DNA from: Rhodospirillaceae bacterium
Lineage (GTDB): Bacteria; Pseudomonadota; Alphaproteobacteria; MPNO01; UBA2964
DNA length: 7,241 nucleotides
Assembly (NCBI GenBank): GCA_002724505.1
Contig: PBOV01000107.1
Span: forward strand, 3,193 to 10,433
Reading direction: 5' to 3'
Shown: positions 1 through 5,617 of the stretch, piece after piece
Layout: each line of letters begins with the position of its first letter
Numbering within the stretch: the first letter of the stretch is position 1
Notes under the pieces: model-generated
Database searches by the model: none
The model's input: the letters and a program-made list of their open reading frames with translations, nothing else
What the model was told of the DNA's origin: nothing
Position numbers and translations under genes: made by a program

Positions 1-275
1 GGGGCTAGAACCAATACATTATATCGTTCGGCAGCTTCTATAAAATAGTCTCTATAACGATCTGCGTTACGACTTTGCCCGTGAAGAGCAATTAAAACAC
101 GAGCATTGGGCTGAAAGGATTTAGGACGATAAAAATATATGTCCATCGGCGCCGCCTTGACACCTCGGCCATCATTGACCGTTATAACACCTTGCCATGC
201 CGATTTTGCGGCTAGACTAGATAAATAAAATAAGGAAACAAACGTATAAATGCAAATCCCTAAAACCAAACGCAT
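1..275 (-). CDS. Exported esterase / PHB-depolymerase-like alpha/beta hydrolase, 3' part outside the window
   Basis: Reading the minus strand from the ATG at 275 gives 91 full codons with no stop up to the window edge, so only the N-terminal part is present. An in-frame TAA lies two codons upstream (281-279), which makes 275 the earliest possible ATG. Residues 1-23 look like a Sec signal peptide: Arg at 3, a hydrophobic core from about 4 to 21, and likely cleavage around Ala22-Ala23, so the mature protein should act outside the cytoplasm. The mature part starts with a beta-rich stretch. It then has 'VLIALHGQSRNADRY' at about residues 60-74, which is the oxyanion-hole HG strand-turn of esterases related to poly(3-hydroxybutyrate) depolymerase and feruloyl esterase. 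'NVLVLAP' at about 86-92 is the next core strand. The nucleophile, acid and histidine would lie beyond the edge. The gene follows the class II aldolase on the same strand after a 180-base gap, so membership in the same operon is uncertain. The exact substrate cannot be assigned. Confidence 0.8.
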   Translation of the reverse strand, partial: MRLVLGICIYTFVSLFYLSSLAAKSAWQGVITVNDGRGVKAAPMDIYFYRPKSFQPNARVLIALHGQSRNADRYRDYFIEAAERYNVLVLA

Positions 276-455
276 TTTTTAATTCCATCTATTCAGGGCA
301 GACCCACTAGGCGCGGGAAAGCCGTAGATTTTATCTCGGAGAAACGGGCCAACATTAGACTGTTTCTCATCAACCCTTATATCTCTGCCAATCCTATATA
401 GTAAGTGCCGCCTCCAGCTCACAAATGCCAGCACCGGAAACCCAAATTTTAACTC

Positions 456-1184
456 TCAGGAATCTAAAAGATCCTCACAACCCGCACGTCGACTGAGATA
501 TTCCCAGATACGCTTGTGTCCGACGGTCGTTTTTTTCGCTTTGCTGATAGCCGCGTCAATCTCGCCTTCAGATAAAAACTTCACATCACCCATCTGCATA
601 GCCGTTGTCTGCACTCTAGCGTTGACTACAGCATATATCGCTGTGGTTACTACCGTGTGTAACGCTTCTGTAGCGACTGTAAGCCCATGGCCTCTCATAA
701 GGACCAATCGATTATCGGCAAGCGATTTTGCTAGATCACGGCCGTGATCCATATTAACGACCAGCAAGTCTGTATCACCAAACTTAGTGGCAATATCCCA
801 AACGGGAACTTCCCTGCCAATTCTTGAAGCGTTATGAAATACCGGCTTTAAAGGCACTGAAGTGATGCCGAAAGGCAGGAGCGCTTCTGAATGGCTATGA
901 ACACAACCGTTAACCTCGGGATGCAGCTCGTAGATAGCTGCATGAATAAACCTCTCCAAATAACTTTGCGAGCCATCCGGGTCTATCATTTCACCGGAAA
1001 GATCAAATTCCCGAATATCATCAATTGTAACTAATTCAGGACTACGTGATCGTGAAAGCAAAAACCGCGCGGGATTTTCGGGGTGACGGGCGCTGACATG
1101 ACCGAAACCATCCACAACCCCTTCGTGGGCTAAAATACGGTTCGCAATGACTAAGTCGTGTCGCAGTTGCTCAATTTCAGACAT
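456..1184 (-). CDS. Class II aldolase/adducin family protein (aldolase or decarboxylase)
   Basis: The protein has 242 residues, a usual length for a single class II aldolase/adducin domain. Members are cytoplasmic divalent-metal (usually Zn or Mn) enzymes that cleave or decarboxylate hydroxy-oxo acids or sugar phosphates through an enolate. The metal set can be seen: His96 and His98 in 'VHSHSE', and His166 in 'MRGHG'. Glu77 in 'YLERFIH' lies 19 residues before His96, the same spacing as the catalytic Glu73/His92 pair of L-fuculose-1-phosphate aldolase. The N-terminal 'GFGHVSAR' (about 27-34) is this family's version of the usual G-N-(V/L)-S-x-R loop. Because 'GH' replaces 'GN' and there is no clear phosphate-binding Ser/Gly set, a sugar-phosphate substrate is less likely than a free acid; HCOMODA-type decarboxylases belong to this group. 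The start at 1184 has AGGG a few bases upstream. It follows the VOC gene by 71 bases on the same strand and is probably cotranscribed. The family call is firm; the reaction is open. Confidence 0.9.
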   Translation of the reverse strand: MSEIEQLRHDLVIANRILAHEGVVDGFGHVSARHPENPARFLLSRSRSPELVTIDDIREFDLSGEMIDPDGSQSYLERFIHAAIYELHPEVNGCVHSHSEALLPFGITSVPLKPVFHNASRIGREVPVWDIATKFGDTDLLVVNMDHGRDLAKSLADNRLVLMRGHGLTVATEALHTVVTTAIYAVVNARVQTTAMQMGDVKFLSEGEIDAAISKAKKTTVGHKRIWEYLSRRAGCEDLLDS

Positions 1185-1255
1185 TAGACCCTATTCTTTT
1201 ATTAAATATTATGATTTTTACGTGGGAACACGGGTGGTCGTCCGAAAGAGTTTTT

Positions 1256-2053
1256 TTATCCTTCTGAAACACCAATATAGACGCCCTCAATATCCGTAAG
1301 ATGATAGCTGTTTAAAGGCACACTTTGAAACAAGCTCAGACGCGCCTTACCCTCATCACCAAAACCTAATGGCCGTGACCTCATAAGGGGGTTCTTGCCA
1401 GTTAAGTCTTCCTGATTTTCTTTTAAGGCTTTAATGCTCTCAACCTTAAAGCCGATATGATCGGGCCCAAGACGTTGCGGGTCCATTCCGTAATAGTCAT
1501 TCATGTCCCACTGCAAAATAGCTAAAGTCATCCGACCATCAGATAAATAGTAGTTAGGGTCATCGGAATTCTTATTAATTAAATTAAGTTCAAAGACTTC
1601 AGTATAAAATTCGGCGCAACGCTCAGCATGACGGGTTCGCAGGGCAAAATGGCTAAACTTGCGCGTGGTTTCCTCGCGTTCCTCAGAGTAAATGTCTTTC
1701 TGCATTTTTTTCTCCGAAAGATCAAATATATTAGTATCGGGGTCGTGCGCGCTGTAAGCCGCAAACGGGCGGACCGGGGGGCGTTTTAAGAGCTTAATAG
1801 AGGGGTCAAATTTGTGGATCCGAGACCTCGCCTCTGCTAAATCTTCGACTTCCAATCCAAAGTGATCGAGCCCGCTGGTGCGCCCCTCTCTTCTTGGAAT
1901 AATATTCATCCCGACATAGCCATCACTTACCACGACCGCCCGCGCCGGCCTCGGGTTCTTCGCCGTCTTAAGTCCGAAGAGCGCTTCGTAAAACTTTGCA
2001 TTAATGGCGTAATGATCAGTGCAAATTGCTATGTGATTTAATTGAGCAAACAT
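1256..2053 (-). CDS. Two-module VOC (glyoxalase/extradiol dioxygenase fold) protein
   Basis: The 265-residue protein has two vicinal-oxygen-chelate modules, at about residues 1-118 and 130-265, as in type I extradiol ring-cleavage dioxygenases. Module 1 starts with 'LNHIAI' (His7), has 'LDHFGLEVEDL' (His64), and ends in a DPD-x-N-x-F-D-L strand, so His7, His64 and Asp111 could form a 2-His-1-carboxylate metal site. Module 2 repeats the pattern with 'FSHFALRT' (His135) and 'PDHIGFKV' (His199), but its last strand reads 'DIEGVYIGVSEG'. Aligned to module 1, the carboxylate position is Gly261. Canonical extradiol dioxygenases keep the metal in the C-terminal module, so this protein is either atypical or not a dioxygenase. 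The start at 2053 is supported by GGGAG six bases upstream. It lies 71 bases after the hydrolase gene and 71 bases before the aldolase gene. Alternatives are a VOC isomerase, epimerase or lyase acting on a pathway intermediate. The fold is clear; the function is not. Confidence 0.88.
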   Translation of the reverse strand: MFAQLNHIAICTDHYAINAKFYEALFGLKTAKNPRPARAVVVSDGYVGMNIIPRREGRTSGLDHFGLEVEDLAEARSRIHKFDPSIKLLKRPPVRPFAAYSAHDPDTNIFDLSEKKMQKDIYSEEREETTRKFSHFALRTRHAERCAEFYTEVFELNLINKNSDDPNYYLSDGRMTLAILQWDMNDYYGMDPQRLGPDHIGFKVESIKALKENQEDLTGKNPLMRSRPLGFGDEGKARLSLFQSVPLNSYHLTDIEGVYIGVSEG

Positions 2054-2071
2054 AGTTGTCTCCCGAGGCTT

Positions 2072-2100
2072 CTATGATTCTACGAATAATTCTATCATAG
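2072..2100. repeat. Inverted repeat between two genes (7-bp arms)
   Basis: CTATGAT (2072-2078) and ATCATAG (2094-2100) are exact reverse complements around a 15-base centre. The repeat sits in the 71-base gap upstream of the VOC start and ends about 18 bases before it. As RNA it could form a weak, AU-rich hairpin in the transcript between the hydrolase and VOC genes, affecting stability or processing, or it could bind a protein as DNA. No T-run follows it in the direction of transcription, so it is not an intrinsic terminator. Arms of this length can occur by chance. Confidence 0.3.
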
Positions 2101-2124
2101 GATCCACGGCATTAACCCTTAGAA

Positions 2125-3234
2125 TTATACGTGGTCTTCGAGCCAATCCATCAACATTGGCATTTGATGTACCCAGCAGTCATGAGCACAATGGACTGTA
2201 CCACCCACTTTTGGATCATCGAAAATATGTAGCGTTTTATCTTTTGCACCAATCTCGTCGAAGAGCTTTTTTGCGCCCTCAACATCCATTAGCTTATCCT
2301 TTGACCCATGGGTCATTATTGTCGGGACTTTTATATTTTTAGCAATGCCCTCCATCGAAAACGCCTTAAGCTGATCCTTAGCTTCTTCATCGGTCACACC
2401 GCCTAGTAACCGCTGGCAAGTTGGCTGCAGGTGCTCGTAATGGAGGTACAGGTCATCAAGAATGGAATAACAGCCGCACCAAGCAACGAGGGCCTTAATC
2501 CGATCCTCAAACGCAGCAACGCGCGGGGCATAATAACCGGCCATTGAAATTCCCATGAGCGCGACCCGCTCAGGATCAATTTCTGGCCTTGAAAACAGAT
2601 AATCGAAACATGCCTTACCAGGCACCTCATAGTCGGGGCGCGTCGGAATATTTTTGACATACATTGACGAGCCGCGCCCCGGGGTGTCAACGAGTAACAT
2701 TGCGTAACCGCGCTCGCAAAGTTCGCTGCCACCGAAATAGATTTCCTCAGCAAAAGCATCTGCGCCACCAAGGAATAACACTGCTGGCCATTTTTCGGTT
2801 TTTGGGTTGCGGGGGTGGCAGAAATAACCCTCATAAACCTCATCGCCGCACGGAACTTCAATCACTTCAATTTTTGGGTCGTTATATTTTGCGCCCGCCT
2901 GAAAGCACTCCTGCGATTTAATAAACCGTTCGCGCTTGTCGTCATTACGTTCGATCGTGAGCAGAACGTCCGACATCCGCCAATACTGGTTGGCTGCGTA
3001 GTAATAACTCATCGCGGTACGAGTATGGCCGGCGGCTTCAGCTTTTTTTGCGCGCTCTTCCGTATCTTCCGCTTTATCGATCCACGCCTGTTCAAACCCA
3101 TCTTTATCGCCGGGTTCAATATCTCGAAGAACACGAGAAATCTCAAAAATATCGCCTCCTCCATAGGCCGATTCGGCGACAGTACGGAGGGTCTGAGACC
3201 CCATGCCTTCGGTTGGAAATAAGAAGTCAATCAT
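2125..3234 (-). CDS. Serine hydrolase with helical N-terminal domain (DHPON-hydrolase-like alpha/beta hydrolase)
   Basis: This 369-residue cytoplasmic enzyme has a charged, mostly helical N-terminal part (about 1-120) followed by an alpha/beta-hydrolase core. In the core are the oxyanion strand 'VLFLGGADAF' (about 152-161), 'LLVDTPGRGSS' (about 180-190), and the nucleophile elbow 'MGISMAG' with Ser230. 'THGSKDKLMD' (308-317) supplies the acid, Asp313 or Asp317, and 'GTVHCAHDC' (345-353) supplies the catalytic His348 or His351. The length, the layout and the Ser-to-Asp spacing resemble 2,6-dihydroxypseudooxynicotine hydrolase, a C-C bond hydrolase of nicotine breakdown, and FrsA/DUF1100-type relatives. 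This comparison is from memory. There is no signal peptide. The start at 3234 is fixed by a strong GGAGG at 3239-3243. Genes for a permease (47 bases upstream) and a VOC protein (71 bases downstream) flank it on the same strand, which fits cleavage of a diketone or ester intermediate in a breakdown pathway. A plain esterase or dienelactone-hydrolase-like role is the main alternative. Confidence 0.88.
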   Translation of the reverse strand: MIDFLFPTEGMGSQTLRTVAESAYGGGDIFEISRVLRDIEPGDKDGFEQAWIDKAEDTEERAKKAEAAGHTRTAMSYYYAANQYWRMSDVLLTIERNDDKRERFIKSQECFQAGAKYNDPKIEVIEVPCGDEVYEGYFCHPRNPKTEKWPAVLFLGGADAFAEEIYFGGSELCERGYAMLLVDTPGRGSSMYVKNIPTRPDYEVPGKACFDYLFSRPEIDPERVALMGISMAGYYAPRVAAFEDRIKALVAWCGCYSILDDLYLHYEHLQPTCQRLLGGVTDEEAKDQLKAFSMEGIAKNIKVPTIMTHGSKDKLMDVEGAKKLFDEIGAKDKTLHIFDDPKVGGTVHCAHDCWVHQMPMLMDWLEDHV

Positions 3235-3238
3235 AACG

Positions 3239-3243
3239 CCTCC
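3239..3243 (-). promoter_or_regulatory. Strong Shine-Dalgarno site for the hydrolase gene
   Basis: The minus strand reads GGAGG followed by four bases (CGTT) and the ATG at 3234. It is the best ribosome binding site in the leftward gene set and decides the hydrolase start. By comparison, the permease and amidohydrolase genes have only weak GGGA or GGG tracts. This suggests that the hydrolase is translated more strongly than its neighbours. Confidence 0.75.
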
Positions 3244-3281
3244 AAAATAATTAGTTTTTCATTTCTATCGCGGAAGAGGTC

Positions 3282-4469
3282 CTACGTCGAGACGGCAGTG
3301 GAACGGTTTTGATAAATGGTATACCACAGCGTGGTCCCTAGTGCTAAAGCTAGAAAAGGAATGGCACCTAGATTAACAATATCCCAACCAAAGAAATGGA
3401 CTAGGGCACCCGACGAAAGAGACAACACCGAAACAAATCCATAAATTAAAAAATTCATGGCCCCCTGGGTTTTAGCACGTTCTGAAACGGTGTAAGCGGT
3501 CGTCATCAGGGATGTCCCGGCGGTAAAAGCAAAATTCCAGCCGATACCAAGTAACAACATAGATAACCAGAAATGAGCGACCTCGACACCTATCAAGGCT
3601 ACGCCCACACAAAAGAATTGCAGAGTTAACCCGGTAATAATCATCTTTGTCTCACCAAATTTATTAATTAGATGTCCCGTCACAAAACCTGGCGCAAACA
3701 TTCCAAAGATATGCCACTCGATAACTAAGGCGGTGTCAGAAAATTGGTGGTGTGCATGAGCCATCGCGATAGGCGTCGCCGTCATGAGGAAGTTCATCAC
3801 ACCTTGCGAAATCATCGCCGCGGTTGCCGCAACCAAAAATACTGGCTGTTTCATAATTTGCATCATTGGTCGCCGGGGTCCAGCGCGTTCTTGTGGAGTA
3901 AGTTTTGGAATATCAAGAAGTAGAAGCACAAAGATGGCGAGAACAGTGACGCCGGTTAAAATAAGGTAGGCGCCGACGAAAGGTATTGAGGTGACCATGT
4001 GCTGCCCAATTTTAGCTGACTCGGGTCCAAGAAAGCCAGATACCACACCACCCGCCAGGACCAGAGAAATCGCCTTGCTCTTAAAATCTTCGCTAGCGAC
4101 ATCTGCCGCCGCAAATCGATAAAGCTGGGCAAAGCCAGCAAAAAATCCGAAAAGAAGCGCGCCAAATGCAAACAACCAAAAATTAGAGTGCAGAACCGCA
4201 TAGGCACTTACCAACCCACTAACTACGCCGATCAACGACCCTAGAATAAAGCCGACCTTCCGCCCGGCACGGCGCATAAACAATGATGCCGGTATAGTCA
4301 TTATTGCCGTTCCAACGATTACTAATGACGTTGGCAGGGTAGCCAACCCTTTATGCGAAGCTATGCTGTAGGCAATTAGCGGCGCCGTCACAATCAGGAG
4401 AGATCGACCGGTTCCAAACAAAACCTGGCATGTTGCCAATACAAGGACATTTCTTTTTTCTCTGGTCAT
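3282..4469 (-). CDS. Major facilitator superfamily permease, about 12 membrane segments
   Basis: The 395-residue inner-membrane protein shows about 12 hydrophobic segments, at roughly 7-35, 43-63, 74-92, 97-118, 136-155, 164-185, 208-230, 250-268, 276-293, 300-320, 335-357 and 362-385. The loop between segments 2 and 3 has 'MRRAGRK' (65-71), the basic end of MFS motif A; the usual upstream G-x-L-x-D part is missing. The equivalent loop in the second half is 'GHLINKFGETK' (265-275). The central cytoplasmic loop (about 187-207) is basic and proline-rich. A short His-containing loop, 'MAHAHHQFSD' (236-245), follows segment 7. The stretch 'FAGFAQLYRFAAADVAS' (110-126) recalls a proteobacterial MFS group that also contains riboflavin transporter RfnT, but nothing here points to a vitamin substrate. 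It starts 18 bases after the amidohydrolase stop, so the two are almost certainly cotranscribed. The likely role is uptake of the pathway substrate or export of a product. The substrate is unknown. Confidence 0.92.
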   Translation of the reverse strand: MTREKRNVLVLATCQVLFGTGRSLLIVTAPLIAYSIASHKGLATLPTSLVIVGTAIMTIPASLFMRRAGRKVGFILGSLIGVVSGLVSAYAVLHSNFWLFAFGALLFGFFAGFAQLYRFAAADVASEDFKSKAISLVLAGGVVSGFLGPESAKIGQHMVTSIPFVGAYLILTGVTVLAIFVLLLLDIPKLTPQERAGPRRPMMQIMKQPVFLVAATAAMISQGVMNFLMTATPIAMAHAHHQFSDTALVIEWHIFGMFAPGFVTGHLINKFGETKMIITGLTLQFFCVGVALIGVEVAHFWLSMLLLGIGWNFAFTAGTSLMTTAYTVSERAKTQGAMNFLIYGFVSVLSLSSGALVHFFGWDIVNLGAIPFLALALGTTLWYTIYQNRSTAVST

Positions 4470-4487
4470 TGCTATGTCCCAGTCGCG

Positions 4488-5360
4488 CTAATTTACAAAC
4501 CCAAACAAACGCGCCGGGTTATTTACTAGTATTTTTTCAGCCACTTTGATCGAACCAGACCAATCAATCATTTGCTGCAACAGATCAGAATCATTGGGCA
4601 TCTTTCCAATAAAATTGGGATGTGGCCAATTGCTACCCCATATCAGTTTGTCCGGCCGGGCCTCTACCAACGCTTCGATGAATGGCCGCATATCTTCATA
4701 CGGGGGACCGGCAGTTGATTGGCGATACCAACTACTAAGTTTAACCCAACAATTGTCGGAATTCCGCACAAGTTTAAGCAGCGCCTGGAAACCCTCACAA
4801 TCCGTCCCCTGCTTGCCCAGAGGTCGGCCCTGATGATCAATAACAAAATTAATAGGCATGTTTTCAAGTAACGGCATCTGTCCGACAATCTCGTCGACAT
4901 TCCCAAAATGCAGCAGAACCATCCAGTCAAGTTCCTGGGCTCGTTTTACCATAGTCGTCAGGTGCTCTGTTCCGTAACCGGCCTTGGAGATTGTCGAGAG
5001 CCGTAATCCACAGATACCTGCAGATTTAAATACCTCTAGCTCAGTATCAGAGATGTCAGGGGGGACTAGCACAATCCCCCTTCCCCGTTCGCCGAGCTTA
5101 CCCACCGCATCGACTGTAACTCGATTATCATTGCCGTGCGCACTACCCTGAACAATAACCGCACGGTCGATCCCAAGGATATCCATAATCTCCTGGTAAG
5201 TTTCGATAGAGCACTCCTCTGGCGTGTAGCCACGTTGTTCAGATAAAGCAAACCTATCAAATGGACCCATGATATGAACGTGACAGTCACACGTCCCCGC
5301 GGGGGGCTGCGTCTTGGGAACACGCCAATTGGGGTCGGGAGGTTGGCAGGGATTTGTCAT
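4488..5360 (-). CDS. LigI-like amidohydrolase (lactone hydrolase or isomerase), catalytic Asp replaced by Asn
   Basis: The 290-residue TIM-barrel protein of the amidohydrolase-2 group resembles 2-pyrone-4,6-dicarboxylate hydrolase LigI and galactarolactone isomerase. The strand-1 motif 'CDCHVHIMGP' contains His27 and His29. 'RGYTPEE' (43-49) matches the Tyr-containing substrate loop of LigI. 'CGLRLST' (117-123) supplies a carboxylate-binding Arg120, 'LLHFG' supplies His151, and 'IDHQGRP' supplies His176 and Arg179. The strand-8 motif reads 'WGSNWPHPN' (241-249), so residue 244 is Asn where LigI has its catalytic Asp248. By published reasoning, galactarolactone isomerase lacks LigI's general base and isomerises a lactone instead of hydrolysing it, so hydrolysis is not assured here. 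The protein appears cytoplasmic. It is the first gene of the leftward operon and lies divergent from the enolase-superfamily gene. The RBS before the ATG at 5360 is weak. The family call is strong. Whether it is a lactonase, an isomerase or something else is undecided. Confidence 0.88.
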   Translation of the reverse strand: MTNPCQPPDPNWRVPKTQPPAGTCDCHVHIMGPFDRFALSEQRGYTPEECSIETYQEIMDILGIDRAVIVQGSAHGNDNRVTVDAVGKLGERGRGIVLVPPDISDTELEVFKSAGICGLRLSTISKAGYGTEHLTTMVKRAQELDWMVLLHFGNVDEIVGQMPLLENMPINFVIDHQGRPLGKQGTDCEGFQALLKLVRNSDNCWVKLSSWYRQSTAGPPYEDMRPFIEALVEARPDKLIWGSNWPHPNFIGKMPNDSDLLQQMIDWSGSIKVAEKILVNNPARLFGFVN

Positions 5361-5427
5361 AAACCCATTTAAAGTCTTATTGCACAGGTTGTCGACTGGC
5401 AGATCTCAATGCTACGGTTTTTCAAAA

Positions 5428-5457
5428 TTGGTTAAAAATAGAAGAGGTTTCTATTAT
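5428..5457 (+). promoter_or_regulatory. Weak sigma-70-like promoter candidate in the divergent region
   Basis: TTGGTT (5428-5433) and TATTAT (5452-5457) are separated by 18 bases. They match the -35 consensus at 3 of 6 positions and the -10 consensus at 5 of 6. Transcription would run rightward to the enolase-superfamily gene with a leader of roughly 150 bases that contains the palindrome at 5539-5558. On the opposite strand almost the same bases read CATAAT (5458-5453), a possible -10 for the leftward operon, but I find no convincing -35 for it. Another weak rightward option overlaps the palindrome: TTCCAA at 5550-5555 and TATTAG at 5573-5578, 17 bases apart. The divergent arrangement requires promoters within 5361-5617; the exact boxes are a guess. 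Confidence 0.25.
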
Positions 5458-5539
5458 GGCGGCAAAATCGAATTCAGCTTTAGAGTTAGTTGTACCGGCA
5501 GAAATTAGGGGGGCCAAAGGTTTACTTTACTCTAGATAG
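5456..5539 (+). CDS. Possible 27-codon leader peptide or small ORF
   Basis: An ATG at 5456 opens a 27-codon frame that ends with TAG at 5537-5539. AAGAGG at 5442-5447 lies eight bases upstream, a better ribosome binding site than that of the enolase-superfamily gene downstream. The predicted peptide starts MAAKSNSALELVVPAEIRG, has no membrane segment, and resembles nothing I recognise. Its stop codon touches the first base of the palindrome at 5539-5558, a layout that could link its translation to the hairpin. It may equally be a chance frame or the remnant of a lost gene. If the promoter candidate at 5428-5457 is the real one, transcription would start inside this frame and it would not be translated. 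Confidence 0.2.
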   Translation: MAAKSNSALELVVPAEIRGAKGLLYSR

Positions 5540-5558
5540 GATTGGAATTTTCCAATCC
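5539..5558. promoter_or_regulatory. Palindromic operator candidate in the divergent promoter region
   Basis: GGATTGGAA (5539-5547) and TTCCAATCC (5550-5558) are exact reverse complements separated by TT. The 20-base dyad lies about 60 bases before the enolase-superfamily start and about 180 bases before the amidohydrolase start. It is the most symmetrical element seen in the window. The compact form, with a two-base centre, fits a site for a dimeric helix-turn-helix repressor such as a GntR, LacI, TetR or IclR type regulator. A weak promoter option overlaps its right arm, which would suit repression. As RNA it could fold as an 8-bp stem with a 4-base loop, but no T-run follows, so it is not an intrinsic terminator. 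No regulator gene in the window can be paired with it. Confidence 0.5.
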
Positions 5559-5617
5559 ACTAACCCATTTTCTATTAGACAATGTGATGGCGGCTTTTCA
5601 ACTCGAGATGTAACTTA

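Noticed and set aside
339..368. Inverted repeat GAGAAAC...GTTTCTC in the gap after the aldolase gene, as a possible terminator.
   Set aside because: The arms are only seven bases around a 16-base loop, and no T-run follows on the minus strand, so there is no real terminator evidence.
279..434. Open minus-strand frame of 51 codons (GTG start) between the aldolase stop and the left-edge hydrolase, in the same register as both genes.
   Set aside because: It has no ATG, no good ribosome site and no recognisable motif. A stop-free run of about 57 codons is expected by chance fairly often.
1206..1257. A/T runs and a small CGTG/CACG hairpin in the gap between the VOC and aldolase genes, as a possible terminator.
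   Set aside because: The stem has four pairs. The seven-T run at 1251-1257 is on the plus strand, whereas leftward genes would need it on the minus strand.
2403..2861. 152-codon minus-strand frame inside the hydrolase gene.
   Set aside because: It is out of frame with a well-supported alpha/beta hydrolase, has no motif or ribosome site, and has low-complexity shadow composition.
2815..3222. 135-codon plus-strand frame opposite the hydrolase gene.
   Set aside because: It is antisense to a gene with a clear catalytic Ser, Asp and His set and has no recognisable domain.
5314..5508. 64-codon plus-strand frame overlapping the start of the amidohydrolase gene and the divergent gap.
   Set aside because: It starts antisense within the amidohydrolase coding region and has neither a motif nor a convincing ribosome site.
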